In this document: in pieces, positions 1 to 8,328 of the stretch
How positions within the stretch are numbered: the stretch's first letter is position 1
Layout of the letters: each line of letters starts with the position of its first letter
NCBI GenBank assembly: GCA_043101605.1
Contig: JBICIG010000043.1
Location: 1 to 49,117 of the forward strand
Direction: 5' to 3'
Length of the DNA stretch: 49,117 bases
Source of the DNA: JBICIG01 sp043101605
GTDB lineage: Bacteria; Planctomycetota; Phycisphaerae; Phycisphaerales; UBA1924
Made by a program: the position numbers and the translations under genes
Notes under the pieces: generated by a model
The model's database searches: none
Told to the model about the DNA's origin: nothing
The model's input: only the letters and a program-made list of their open reading frames with translations

Positions 1-1320
1 GTGGCTCCGGGAGCTGCGGCGTTGGTCACCTGCCTGCGCGCGGGGCGGGAGATCGACCGGACCGGCTCGGCCCGCGCGATCGAGCGCGGGCTCCGCGCCG
101 CCGGGCGCGCCCGCTCGCGGATGGCGATCGGATTTGCCATCTCGGTTCTGGGGCTCGGATGGCTCGACTTGGTGCGCTCGGCGACGGGCGATCTCATTCT
201 CCTCGACGAGGCGCTGGCGCTGGTGCCCCTGCTGGCGTGCCTGGCGTGGACTTTCTGGATCGCCGAGCCGATCGAACGCCGGCTGCGCGAGGCGTTCATC
301 CTCCGCGCCCTCGACGAAGGCGAGCCGATCGACGAGATCCCCTCACGCCCGCGGTTCGTGTGGCTCATGACCCGCACGCACCTGCTCGCGACGGTCGTGC
401 CCCTGTTTCTGCTGATGACCTGGATGGAACTGCTCGGGTGGGCGCAGCAGCATCATCCGGGGTGGTTCGATCGGTTGCCCGCGCCGGCCGCGTCGATCAC
501 CGCGCTCTCGCTGGCCGGGCTGCTCGCGCTCTTTGCGCTGGCGCCGCTGATGCTCAAGGCGCTCTGGGAAACGCGCCCGCTCGGCGTCGGCGAGCACCGG
601 GAACGCATCGAGGCGGTCTGTGCGCACCACGGCGTGCGCGTCCGCGACATCCTGGTCTGGCAGATGGGACCGGGGGTGGTCAACGCGGCGGTCATGGGGC
701 TGATCGGTCGGCTGCGGTTCGTGCTTGTCACGCCCGGGCTCCTCGATCAACTCCCGGCCGACGAGGTCGAAGCCGTCGCGGCCCACGAGATCGCCCATGT
801 CCGCCGACGGCACATCCCGTGGCTCGCCGCGTCGGTGCTGGGGGTCGTGCTTCCGCTGACGACGCTCGGCGGGTGGGCGCTCGAACAGGCCTTCGGCACC
901 GGCGTGCTCGAAGGCTGGCCCGGGCTCGCGGTTGCGGCGGTGGGGGTCTCCGGGGCGCTTGTGCTGTTCGGGTACATCAGCCGGCGGTTCGAGTGGCAGG
1001 CCGACGCATTCGCCGCGGCACACCTGAGCGGGGCGCGGACGACCGGGCGACCCGTTCCGGCGGTCATCACCGAGCCGGCCGCCGCCTCGATGTCCTCGGC
1101 GCTCCGACGCGTCGCGCGGCTCAACGGCATGGACCCGCACCGCCGGTCGTGGCGGCACGGGTCGATCGCGCTCCGCCGGGCCCGGCTCGCCAAACTCGTC
1201 GGGCAGCGGTCCGACGCGCTGCCGATCGATCGGGCCGTCGCCCGGCTCAAGCTCTGCGCCACCGCGGGGATCGTTGTCGCGATCACGCTGGCGCTGCTGG
1301 ACTTCGCGGTCGTGCTCTGA
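1..1320 (+). CDS. M48 family membrane metalloprotease (5' end probably truncated)
   Basis: A membrane-bound zinc protease of the M48 (Ste24/HtpX-like) family, which cleaves membrane or secreted proteins near the membrane. The zinc motif HEIAH lies at residues 262-266 of the frame as read from base 1, and the third ligand is probably Glu331 in the motif FEWQADAF (Asp335 follows). Hydrophobic segments lie around residues 41-60, 70-88, 125-146 and 165-185, and further ones follow the HExxH helix and occupy the C-terminus. The frame is open at the window edge and the GTG at base 1 has no visible upstream signals, so the true start is probably further left. The family call is secure; the substrate is unknown. 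Confidence 0.85.
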   Translation: MAPGAAALVTCLRAGREIDRTGSARAIERGLRAAGRARSRMAIGFAISVLGLGWLDLVRSATGDLILLDEALALVPLLACLAWTFWIAEPIERRLREAFILRALDEGEPIDEIPSRPRFVWLMTRTHLLATVVPLFLLMTWMELLGWAQQHHPGWFDRLPAPAASITALSLAGLLALFALAPLMLKALWETRPLGVGEHRERIEAVCAHHGVRVRDILVWQMGPGVVNAAVMGLIGRLRFVLVTPGLLDQLPADEVEAVAAHEIAHVRRRHIPWLAASVLGVVLPLTTLGGWALEQAFGTGVLEGWPGLAVAAVGVSGALVLFGYISRRFEWQADAFAAAHLSGARTTGRPVPAVITEPAAASMSSALRRVARLNGMDPHRRSWRHGSIALRRARLAKLVGQRSDALPIDRAVARLKLCATAGIVVAITLALLDFAVVL

Positions 1321-1349
1321 GCGCGCGCGGGCGGGCGAGGCGCCCGCGG

Positions 1350-1355
1350 TAGACT
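1350..1355 (+). promoter_or_regulatory. Candidate -10 (TAGACT) for the GNAT gene
   Basis: TAGACT lies 27 nt before the ATG at 1383. Unlike most promoters here it leaves room for a leader, which carries a Shine-Dalgarno-like GGGAGGG at about 1371-1377. Confidence 0.4.
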
Positions 1356-1382
1356 CGACGGGCCGACCGGGGAGGGCCCGCG

Positions 1383-2477
1383 ATGACCGTGCAACTCGAG
1401 ACCGAACGCCTGCTGCTGCGCCCTCCGACCGAGGCGGACATCCCCGCGATGATCGAGGTGCTCGGGTCGGACGCGGTCTACCAGACAACGCTGAACATTC
1501 CGCGTCCTTACACGCCCGCCGACGCGCGGGCGTGGGTCGAGCGCACGCGCGGCAACTGGGCGAGCGGCGCGGCGGCGTCGTTCTCGATCATCCGCCGCGA
1601 AGACGGGCAACTCGTCGGCGGGATGGGGCTGCGGAACTTCGACGAACTCCACGCCAAGGCCGAGATCGGCTTCGCGATCGGGCAGCCGTTCTGGGGCATG
1701 GGCTACGCGACCGAAGCCGGGCGCGCGGTGGTGCGCTACGGCTTTGCCGAACGCGGGCTCAACCGCATCTGGGGCGGGCACTTCGAGGGCAACGAAGCGT
1801 CGGCCCGCGTGCAGCAGAAACTGGGTTTCCAGCGTGAGGGCGTTCTGCGGCAGGACCTCCGCAAGGACGGGCGGTGGATCGACTCGGTCATCTGGGCGAT
1901 CACGCGGAGCGACTGGGAACCCGGGACGCCGGCCGGGTCGGCCGCGCTCGCGGAGATCGAGACCGAGCGGCTCCGGCTGCGCGCGCCGCGTCACGCCGAC
2001 GCGGGAGCGATCGAACGCATCCACGGGCACCGGAGCTTTGCCGAGGGCGGGATCTCGATCCCGCACCCGTGCCCGGCGGGCTACGGCGAGTCGTGGATCC
2101 GCAAGGTGCGGCGGAGCATCGAGGAGGGCGACGCGGTCTGGGTCATCGAACTCCGCGAGACCGGCGAGGTCGTCGGCGACGCGGGGCTGGGGATCAAGCG
2201 AGCCCACGACCGCGCGATGCTGGGCTACGGGGTGTCGCACGAGCACCGCGGGCGCGGGTTCGCGACCGAGGCGGTGTCGGGGATCGTGCGCTGGGGGTTC
2301 GAGGGGTGCGAACCCCCGCTGCGCACGATCTTCGCGGACATCTGGATCTCCAACGAGCCATCCCGGCGCGTGCTCGAGAAGGCCGGGTTCGTGCGCGAGG
2401 GCGTGCTGCGCGACCACTACCGAAAGGGTGCGGTGTACATGACCGCCGAGCGGTACGCGATCGTGCGCGGCGGGTGA
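1383..2477 (+). CDS. Tandem GNAT N-acetyltransferase (RimJ/RimL type), two domains fused
   Basis: Two complete GNAT domains in one chain of 364 aa: about residues 1-170 and 180-364. Each begins with the family pattern ETERLxLRxP and contains the acetyl-CoA binding region with G-x-G-x-A/F-T-E (QPFWGMGYATEA in the first, HRGRGFATEA in the second), then the N-E/P-S-x-R-V-x-x-K-x-GF segment near the end. GNATs of this group acetylate protein N-termini, antibiotics or small amines; the acceptor cannot be read from sequence. The ATG at 1383 follows GGGAGGG by about 5 nt. A single gene with two domains instead of the usual one of about 170-190 aa suggests internal duplication and fusion. Confidence 0.85.
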   Translation: MTVQLETERLLLRPPTEADIPAMIEVLGSDAVYQTTLNIPRPYTPADARAWVERTRGNWASGAAASFSIIRREDGQLVGGMGLRNFDELHAKAEIGFAIGQPFWGMGYATEAGRAVVRYGFAERGLNRIWGGHFEGNEASARVQQKLGFQREGVLRQDLRKDGRWIDSVIWAITRSDWEPGTPAGSAALAEIETERLRLRAPRHADAGAIERIHGHRSFAEGGISIPHPCPAGYGESWIRKVRRSIEEGDAVWVIELRETGEVVGDAGLGIKRAHDRAMLGYGVSHEHRGRGFATEAVSGIVRWGFEGCEPPLRTIFADIWISNEPSRRVLEKAGFVREGVLRDHYRKGAVYMTAERYAIVRGG

Positions 2478-2766
2478 CGGTTCGAGCGTGTTGCAAGCAA
2501 ACCGATAAGTTCTGCGTGCGAGAAACGAGATTTTTGCGCGCGCTGGTTGCGCGTTTGCGCGAAGTTTTTGGCGCGGCGCGAATCCGGCGCGGCGGGTCCG
2601 CTGCGCGCGGGAGAAACATCTGATTTTGTGGACCGGCGTGGATCAACGGCGCGTCGCGCGTCGAAGCCGTGAGCATCCCATGACCGTGGGAGGAGAGACG
2701 CGAGACAGGTTTTGCATTCGGGGATGCGCCGGCGCACCGGCGCGCTTTGATCCGGGAGAAACGCAG
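2478..2766. other. Intergenic region between GNAT and DUF4397 genes
   Basis: About 290 bp with no convincing gene. It holds a short GC hairpin (arms 2539-2543 and 2549-2553) followed by T-rich sequence, possibly a weak terminator for the GNAT gene, and a 7-bp stem (2726-2732 with 2737-2743) in the leader of the next gene. No convincing -35/-10 pair was found. Confidence 0.4.
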
Positions 2767-3477
2767 ATGAAGAACCTGTTTGGAATCGTTGCCCTGTCCG
2801 CTGCCGCGGGTCTCGCCGCCGCCGATGTGCGGATCATCCACGCCTCGCCCGACACGGGCGCGGTCGACCTGTACGTGAACGAGGCGCCCGACGGCAGCCC
2901 GTTCCTCTCGGGACTGACCTTCCCCAACGACACGGGGTATGTCGACCTGGCGACCGGGACCTACGACTTCTTCGTGACCCCTGCCGGGCAGACCGCGCCG
3001 ATCGCGATCGACCTGAGCGGCACGGCGATCGACGAGAATGTCGACATCTCGGTGTTCGCGATCGACTTCTTCGCGAACATTCGCGCGGGGGTGTATGTGG
3101 ATGACCGAGTGTCCGTCGCCGACAAGTCGAAGGTGCGGTTCATCCACCTCTCGCCGGATGCGGGGACGGTCGATGTGCAGTTCGACAACGCCGGTGGGGT
3201 CGTGTTCGATGACTATGTCTTCGAGCAGGCGAGCGGGTATCTCGAGCTCGACCCGGGGACGCTGGACCTCGAAGCGGTCGCGCTCGACCTGGGCGGGGCG
3301 GTGATCGATCTGGACCCGATCAATCTTCAGGCCGGGTTCAACTACACCGTCGCGGCACTCGGGTCGGTCAACCAGGGCAACTTCCAGGTGAAGGTGCTCG
3401 TCGACGCGACGCCCGCGCCGGGCAGCCTCGGGCTGTTGGCGCTGGGCGGGCTCGCCGCGACCCGTCGCCGCCGCTGA
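2767..3477 (+). CDS. Secreted DUF4397 domain protein with PEP-CTERM-like tail
   Basis: A 236-aa exported protein. It opens with a signal peptide (MKNLFGIVALSAAAGLAAA) that fixes the start at 2767, preceded by GGGAGA at about 2754-2759. The mature part has two copies of the beta-rich DUF4397 repeat, seen as VRIIHASPDTGAVDLYV (residues about 20-36) and VRFIHLSPDAGTVDVQF (about 122-138). The last 20 residues read as a PEP-CTERM-like sorting signal: a Pro-Ala-Pro motif, a short hydrophobic helix and a terminal run of four arginines. This predicts processing at the membrane and surface display. The frame stays open upstream, but only this start gives a signal peptide. The biological role is unknown. 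Confidence 0.85.
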   Translation: MKNLFGIVALSAAAGLAAADVRIIHASPDTGAVDLYVNEAPDGSPFLSGLTFPNDTGYVDLATGTYDFFVTPAGQTAPIAIDLSGTAIDENVDISVFAIDFFANIRAGVYVDDRVSVADKSKVRFIHLSPDAGTVDVQFDNAGGVVFDDYVFEQASGYLELDPGTLDLEAVALDLGGAVIDLDPINLQAGFNYTVAALGSVNQGNFQVKVLVDATPAPGSLGLLALGGLAATRRRR

Positions 3478-3533
3478 TCGACTCCGATCCCAGTCCGATC
3501 CGCGATGACCCGCGGAGGAGAGCCGAGAACAGC

Positions 3534-3568
3534 GCGACGCCCCCGTTTCCTCACGGCGGGGGCGTCGC
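3534..3568. terminator. Hairpin between convergent genes
   Basis: A 12-bp perfect stem (3534-3545 with 3557-3568) around an 11-nt loop lies between the convergent DUF4397 and TMEM175-type genes. There is no long T-run on either side, so it may act as a two-way terminator or a transcript-stabilising hairpin. Confidence 0.65.
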
Positions 3569-3585
3569 TGTGCGCGCCCCGGGGG

Positions 3586-4332
3586 TCACAGGCCCGGCTG
3601 CGGTCCGAAGCGGCGGTTGCGGCCGCGCTGGCGGTGCGTGCCGTGCCAAGGCAGCACGATCGCGAGCGAGAAATAGACCAGCCCGGGCAGCGCGTATCGG
3701 GTCATCGGGAGCAGGATCGCCGTCAGCATGGAAGCGCCGGCGACGCAGGCGGTGAGCAGCAGCGACTGGATCTCGGTGACGGTGTCGAAGCGTTCGAGGT
3801 CGTTAAGCGCGAGCTCCTCGCGCAGGGCGAGCGCATGGTGATACATCGCCGCCAGCAGCAGGCAGACGACGGCAAAGCCCGCGCCGTAGACCACGAAGAG
3901 TTCGGCGAGTTGGGCGGCGTTGATCTGCACCGGGTTGGCGCTGGTGACGCCGAAGAGCAGGTTGGTCGCCCAGTCCTGGAAGCCCTTCATCAGAAACTTG
4001 AGCGGGACGACATAGACGAGGATGATGAACACGAGCAGGCAGCTGTAGAAGATGGTCAGCGCGTCCTCGAGCCCGTAGCGCCGGCTGAAGCGCCAGTGCG
4101 TCGCCCAGAACTGCATGAGGATCGCGAAACTGGCCGCGAAGGCTGGCGCGCCGATGAGCGCCTCGCGCAGCTCGGTAAACGCCTGGGGCACTTCCAGAGA
4201 CACAACCAGCAGCGTGACGGCGAACGCGAACGCCGCGTCGGTGAAGGTTTCGATGCGGGTCATGTTGGTCCCGCGCAGGCGGAAGCCCTTGCTGACGGGG
4301 AGCGCGGCGAGTTCGGGCTCGGTCGGGGGCAT
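3586..4332 (-). CDS. TMEM175/DUF1211 family membrane protein, putative potassium channel
   Basis: A 248-aa membrane protein of the DUF1211/TMEM175 family, whose characterised members are potassium-selective channels. The family signature R-x-x-x-F-[ST]-D-A appears as RIETFTDAAFAFAVTLLV in the first transmembrane helix, about residues 25-42. About six hydrophobic helices can be counted, as expected for one bacterial repeat unit. The ATG at 4332 is chosen because it begins a normal-length protein and lies 8 nt after a TAGACT -10-like hexamer; the longer frame upstream is Arg/Pro-rich and unlike the family. It lies 44 bp downstream of the ATP-grasp gene on the same strand. Ion selectivity is inferred from the family only. 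Confidence 0.8.
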   Translation of the reverse strand: MPPTEPELAALPVSKGFRLRGTNMTRIETFTDAAFAFAVTLLVVSLEVPQAFTELREALIGAPAFAASFAILMQFWATHWRFSRRYGLEDALTIFYSCLLVFIILVYVVPLKFLMKGFQDWATNLLFGVTSANPVQINAAQLAELFVVYGAGFAVVCLLLAAMYHHALALREELALNDLERFDTVTEIQSLLLTACVAGASMLTAILLPMTRYALPGLVYFSLAIVLPWHGTHRQRGRNRRFGPQPGL

Positions 4333-4340
4333 GGGCGTGG

Positions 4341-4346
4341 AGTCTA
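4341..4346 (-). promoter_or_regulatory. Leaderless-type -10 (TAGACT) for the TMEM175-like gene
   Basis: On the minus strand TAGACT ends 8 nt before the ATG at 4332, so transcription would begin at or just before the start codon. Confidence 0.5.
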
Positions 4347-4376
4347 CCGCGAGCGACGATCGGCGCTCGCGGGCAA

Positions 4377-5462
4377 TCAGCGCCGGCGGGCGATCCGCAA
4401 CGCGGCCCTTCGGGCGATCGGGACGACGACCGGCCGCAGCGGGCCCAGCGCGCGCCCCGCGCTCGATGCGGCGCGGAGCCATGGCGCGGGTGATCGGCGG
4501 TCGTCGCGGGGCTTGTTCGCTTCGGCAAGGAGCTTGCGATCGAAGCCGAAGGAAACGGTCGGGCCGGTGCCCGGCTCCAGGCTGCCGGCCGATTCGTCCA
4601 GGGCGATGAACGCGCGGACGATCCTGGGCATCGCGATCCGGTGCCCCGGGAAGCGCTCGGGGCCCAGCGTGTGCCGGGGGCGGGCGATGCGCGGGTTGGT
4701 GTTGATCTCGAAGAGCTGGGGCGTGCCGTCCTTGAGCGCAAAGTCCGCGCGCCCGTACTCGACTCCCGCGCGGTCGAACATGTCGCGGAGCCAGCGTTTG
4801 TGCGGGTTGGCGCGGATGAAGTCGAGCTCGAACCGCGTGGCTTCCTCGTTGCTGTGGGTCTGAAACTTGACGACCCAGGATGGCACGAGAAATGCGTGGC
4901 GGGCGATGATGCGGTCGCCGATGCGGAACGACGAGTACTTGTGGAAGAGCCCGTCTCCGCGCGACACATCGCAGAACTCGATGATGACCAGGTCATCGAA
5001 GCGGTGTCCCCGGCGGAGGGCCTCGACGAGGTTCCGCGCCAACTCGTCGCGCGTCCGGGCCAACCCGCAGATCGGGCCCCAGTGCTCGCGCGCCTGGCGC
5101 ACGAACGCGGGCAGGCGCACGCGGTCGAGCGGCGTGCGGGCCGGGTGGGCCGTGAAACTGTTGATCCCCTCGGCGCCGAGCTTCATGAGCAGATCGTCGC
5201 GCTGGACATATCGGGCGGGCTCGTTGAGCACGGTCGCGCCGGCGGCGCGGAGACGCTCGCACGCGTGCTGGGCGAGTTGCATCTCGGCGGGGTTGAGCCG
5301 ATCGAGGTCGGTGAAGATCCAGACGCCGAGCGGCCCCTCGCCGCGTTCGAAGAGTTCCTCGTAGCTGGTCGGGACGATCCGCCCGCGCAGCCGACGCCCC
5401 CACGAGGCGAGGTAGGCACGCGTGAACGGGAGGTGCTGCGCTTTGGCGAGGTAGGTGATCAT
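4377..5462 (-). CDS. ATP-grasp-like protein of unknown substrate
   Basis: A 361-aa soluble protein whose C-terminal half carries an ATP-grasp-like signature: YGRADFALKDG at residues 236-246 followed by QLFEINTNP at 249-257, placing the metal-binding acid and Asn residues at Asp240, Glu252 and Asn254/256. ATP-grasp enzymes join a carboxylate to an amine or thiol nucleophile through an acyl phosphate. The first 130 residues do not resemble a named ligase that I recognise, and the last 70 are Arg/Ala-rich. It is divergent from the M20 hydrolase gene (97 bp between starts) and precedes the TMEM175-like gene in the same direction. Call it an ATP-grasp protein; the substrate is unknown. Confidence 0.7.
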   Translation of the reverse strand: MITYLAKAQHLPFTRAYLASWGRRLRGRIVPTSYEELFERGEGPLGVWIFTDLDRLNPAEMQLAQHACERLRAAGATVLNEPARYVQRDDLLMKLGAEGINSFTAHPARTPLDRVRLPAFVRQAREHWGPICGLARTRDELARNLVEALRRGHRFDDLVIIEFCDVSRGDGLFHKYSSFRIGDRIIARHAFLVPSWVVKFQTHSNEEATRFELDFIRANPHKRWLRDMFDRAGVEYGRADFALKDGTPQLFEINTNPRIARPRHTLGPERFPGHRIAMPRIVRAFIALDESAGSLEPGTGPTVSFGFDRKLLAEANKPRDDRRSPAPWLRAASSAGRALGPLRPVVVPIARRAALRIARRR

Positions 5463-5472
5463 GCGAAGGAGC

Positions 5473-5478
5473 AGCCTA
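5473..5478 (-). promoter_or_regulatory. Candidate -10 (TAGGCT) for the ATP-grasp gene
   Basis: TAGGCT on the minus strand ends 10 nt before the ATG at 5462, allowing a leader of only a few nucleotides. Confidence 0.4.
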
Positions 5479-5547
5479 CCGGCGGCGGGGCGGTTCAGCC
5501 GACCTCGGTGGGCGTCCGAGAACCCCGGGGGCGGCGGGCGCTCGGCC

Positions 5548-5553
5548 TACAGT
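5548..5553 (+). promoter_or_regulatory. Leaderless-type -10 (TACAGT) for the M20 hydrolase gene
   Basis: TACAGT ends 6 nt before the ATG at 5560. No Shine-Dalgarno sequence is possible in that gap. Confidence 0.5.
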
Positions 5554-5559
5554 CGTCCC

Positions 5560-6768
5560 ATGGCTCTCTCGTCGGGCGAACAGCGGGTGTGCGATGCGAT
5601 CGGGAAGCGGGCGGATGCCCTGCTCGCCGACCTGCGCCTGCATGTCTCGATCGCGACCGGCAAGGGGCACACCCCCGGGCTCGATGAGACGCGCGAGCGG
5701 TTCATCCGCCGGCTCGAAGCCCTCGGCGCCACTCCTGAACTGATCCCGGGCGATCCGAAGCCCGACTGGCTCGCCGGGCCGGGCCGGTCGGGCGACATTC
5801 CTCCGACGGCGGTCTGCCGGCGGGAGCGGCCCGGGCTCCGGCGGATCTTGATCGCCGGGCACCTCGACACCGTCCACGACCCAGCCGGATCGTTCCGCGA
5901 GCTCAACCTCGCCGCCGGCGCCAAGACCGCGACCGGGCCCGGGTGCGTCGACATGAAGGGTGGGCTGGTGATCGCGATGGCGGCCCTGGAAGCCCTGGAA
6001 GAGGTCGGCATCCCGGCGTCGTGGTCATTCCTGATGAACTCCGACGAGGAGACGGGGACCTTCCATTCTGAGCGGGCGCTGCGGGCCGAAGCCGCCCGGC
6101 ACGACTTCGGGCTGGCCCTCGAGCCGGCGCTCCCCGATGGGTCGCTGGCGGTCGAGCGGATGGGTTCGGGTCAGTTCTTCATCGAGACGCGGGGGCGGGC
6201 GGCCCATGTGGGGCGCGCGTTCGCCGAGGGGGTGTCGGCGGTGACGGCTCTGGGTGAGGCGATCGTCGCGGTGGGGCGGATGCCCGACGCCGACCGGGGA
6301 CGGATCCTGAATATCGGGCCTCTGGAAGGGGGGGCGGCGGCGAACGCGGTGCCCGATCGGGCCCGCGCGTGGGGGAATGTGAGGTACCCAGACCGCCAAA
6401 CCGCCGATGACATCGCCGCCATGCTCGCCGAGTTGAGAACCGATCCCGACGCGATGCCCGCGACGCGGGTGGAGTGGGTGTTCAATCGCCCCGCCAAGCC
6501 GCTGATTCCCGCGACCGAGTCGCTGGCGCTCGCGGCCCGCGCGGCGGCCGAGGACCTCGGGCAGCCGCTTCCTTTTTCTAAGACCGGGGGCGTCTGCGAC
6601 GGGAACACCCTCCAGGACGCGGGGCTGCCGACGATCGACACGCTCGGCGTGCGCGGCGGGGGGCTGCACACGCCCGATGAATGGATCGAGATCCCGAGCC
6701 TCGTCGAACGCTGCCAGTTGCTGGCGGTGCTGATCGCGCGGCTGAGTTCGGGCGAACAATCAAGTTGA
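5560..6768 (+). CDS. M20 family metallohydrolase (ArgE/DapE/CPG2-like deacylase)
   Basis: A 402-aa two-zinc hydrolase of the M20 family, which removes acyl groups or C-terminal residues from N-acylated amino acids and peptides. Motifs: AGHLDTVHD with His101 and Asp103; GCVDMKGG with bridging Asp131; SDEETG with the general base Glu163 and metal ligand Glu164; GRAAHVGRAF with the dimerisation-domain His near residue 213; and the final His ligand in GLHTPDEW. There is no signal peptide, so it is cytoplasmic. It lies 74 bp ahead of the aminotransferase, AstA-like and AstD-like genes. Because M20 enzymes include ornithine deacetylase (ArgE) and succinyl-diaminopimelate desuccinylase (DapE), it may supply the desuccinylase step missing from that cluster; this is inference. 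Confidence 0.85.
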   Translation: MALSSGEQRVCDAIGKRADALLADLRLHVSIATGKGHTPGLDETRERFIRRLEALGATPELIPGDPKPDWLAGPGRSGDIPPTAVCRRERPGLRRILIAGHLDTVHDPAGSFRELNLAAGAKTATGPGCVDMKGGLVIAMAALEALEEVGIPASWSFLMNSDEETGTFHSERALRAEAARHDFGLALEPALPDGSLAVERMGSGQFFIETRGRAAHVGRAFAEGVSAVTALGEAIVAVGRMPDADRGRILNIGPLEGGAAANAVPDRARAWGNVRYPDRQTADDIAAMLAELRTDPDAMPATRVEWVFNRPAKPLIPATESLALAARAAAEDLGQPLPFSKTGGVCDGNTLQDAGLPTIDTLGVRGGGLHTPDEWIEIPSLVERCQLLAVLIARLSSGEQSS

Positions 6769-6804
6769 CCCGCGCGGCCCGGCCGCGGCGTTTGTAGGAC
6801 ACTC

Positions 6805-6820
6805 GTCGGGGATCCCCGAC
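6805..6820. promoter_or_regulatory. Perfect 16-bp palindrome, candidate operator upstream of the AST-like operon
   Basis: GTCGGGGATCCCCGAC is a loop-free inverted repeat lying 22 nt before the aminotransferase ATG and just downstream of a possible -10 (TAGGAC, 6795-6800). The position fits a repressor operator over the transcription start. An AAGGA Shine-Dalgarno sequence follows at about 6828. Confidence 0.45.
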
Positions 6821-6842
6821 GCAAGCGAAGGACCCTGGACGC

Positions 6843-8306
6843 ATGACGACGCAGATTTCCGATCGGGTGCAGACCGTGGGCGACGAGTTCCGCACGAGCC
6901 CGGCCGTGCGCGCGGCGGTGGACACGATCCTCGCCGAACTCCGCGCCAAGCAGGCGAAGCTGACCGACATCGCCCCGCCCAGGGGCGAACTGGTCGAGTC
7001 CTACAACCAGCTCATGGACCGCGCGTCGCAGACGCGCGGTCGCGGACTGTACTACCCCTACCTCGGGTCGGGGTTGGGCAACGGCGCACTGGTCGAACTG
7101 GCCGACGGCTCGGTCAAGTGGGACATGATCTGCGGCATCGGCGTCCACTTCTTCGGGCACTCGGACCCGGACCTGGTCGAGGCGGCCATGCTCGCCGGGC
7201 TCGACGACACGCCGCGCCACGGCAACCTGCTGAGCAACTTCGATGCCTACCGCTTCAGCGAGACGCTTCTGCACGAGGCGAAGAAGAACTCGAACCTCGC
7301 GCACTGCTTCCTGACAACCTCGGGCGCGATGGCCAACGAGAACGCGCTGAAGCTCTGCTATCAGCGGAACATGCCCGCGTCGCGTGTCATCGCGTTCCGC
7401 GACTGCTTCATGGGTCGCTCGACGACGATGGCGCAGATCGGCGACTCGGCGCCGTACCGCGTCGGCATCCCCCTGACCACGCAGGTCGATTACATGCCCT
7501 TCTACGACCATGTCGCCGTCGAGCGCATGGGCCACGGCAAGTACATCGACATGGCGGTGATGCACCTCCAGCAGTACATCGACCGCTACCCGGGTCAGCA
7601 TGCCTGCTTCATCTTCGAGTTGATTCAGGGCGAGGGCGGGTTCAACACCTCCACGCGCGACTACTTCAAGGCGCTGATGGAACTCTGCAAGGCCAACAAC
7701 ATCGCGGTGTGGGACGACGAGATCCAGACCTTCGGGCGCACCGACCGCATGTTCGCGTACGAGCACTACGACCTCGGCGAGTATGTCGATGTCTTCTGCG
7801 TCGGCAAGATGACCCAGGTCTGCGCCACGCTCTTCACCGAGGAGTACAACCCCAAGCCCGGGCTGCTCAGCGGCACCTTCACGGGTGACTCGGCGGGCTT
7901 TGCCGTCGGCAACCGCATCATCGAGCGCCTGCGCGACGGGAACTACTACGGCGACGACGGGTTGCATGTGCAGCACCACAAGGCGTTCGCCGCCGAGGTC
8001 CGCAAGCTCATCGACAAGCACCCGGACTGGTTCCCGCCCGTGACGCCCGTCCCCGGCGCGCCGGGTGTGGCCGATCTGGTCGGGGGGGTGGGCGGCATGA
8101 TGCGCTTCACGCCGTTCGCCGGGCAGGCCAAGCCGATCATCGAGGCGTGCAAGAAGATCTACGACGAGGGCGTGATCCTCTTCTACTGCGGGCACGGGCC
8201 GCACCACATCCGCATGCTTCCGCCGCTGGGGGTGATGAAGATGGAGGACTGGCCGCGCGTCTTCGAGTGTGTCGAGCGCGGGCTGGCCAGGGTCGCGGGG
8301 CACTGA
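6843..8306 (+). CDS. Class III PLP-dependent aminotransferase (acyl-ornithine/lysine type)
   Basis: A 487-aa fold-type I aminotransferase of class III, which transfers a terminal amino group to 2-oxoglutarate. The segment AVWDDEIQTFGRTD holds Asp292, the PLP pyridine-nitrogen ligand, and CVGKMTQVCA holds Lys322, the Schiff-base lysine. TSGAMANENALK near residue 160 is the phosphate-binding loop. At 487 aa it is longer than ArgD/AstC (about 400 aa), with about 60 extra N-terminal residues. It begins the compact run with the AstA-like gene (22 bp gap) and the AstD-like gene, so the best guess is N2-succinylornithine 5-aminotransferase (AstC role). Lysine or ornithine aminotransferase is the alternative. 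Confidence 0.8.
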   Translation: MTTQISDRVQTVGDEFRTSPAVRAAVDTILAELRAKQAKLTDIAPPRGELVESYNQLMDRASQTRGRGLYYPYLGSGLGNGALVELADGSVKWDMICGIGVHFFGHSDPDLVEAAMLAGLDDTPRHGNLLSNFDAYRFSETLLHEAKKNSNLAHCFLTTSGAMANENALKLCYQRNMPASRVIAFRDCFMGRSTTMAQIGDSAPYRVGIPLTTQVDYMPFYDHVAVERMGHGKYIDMAVMHLQQYIDRYPGQHACFIFELIQGEGGFNTSTRDYFKALMELCKANNIAVWDDEIQTFGRTDRMFAYEHYDLGEYVDVFCVGKMTQVCATLFTEEYNPKPGLLSGTFTGDSAGFAVGNRIIERLRDGNYYGDDGLHVQHHKAFAAEVRKLIDKHPDWFPPVTPVPGAPGVADLVGGVGGMMRFTPFAGQAKPIIEACKKIYDEGVILFYCGHGPHHIRMLPPLGVMKMEDWPRVFECVERGLARVAGH

Positions 8307-8328
8307 ACCGGACGCACGGAGGCGGTTG

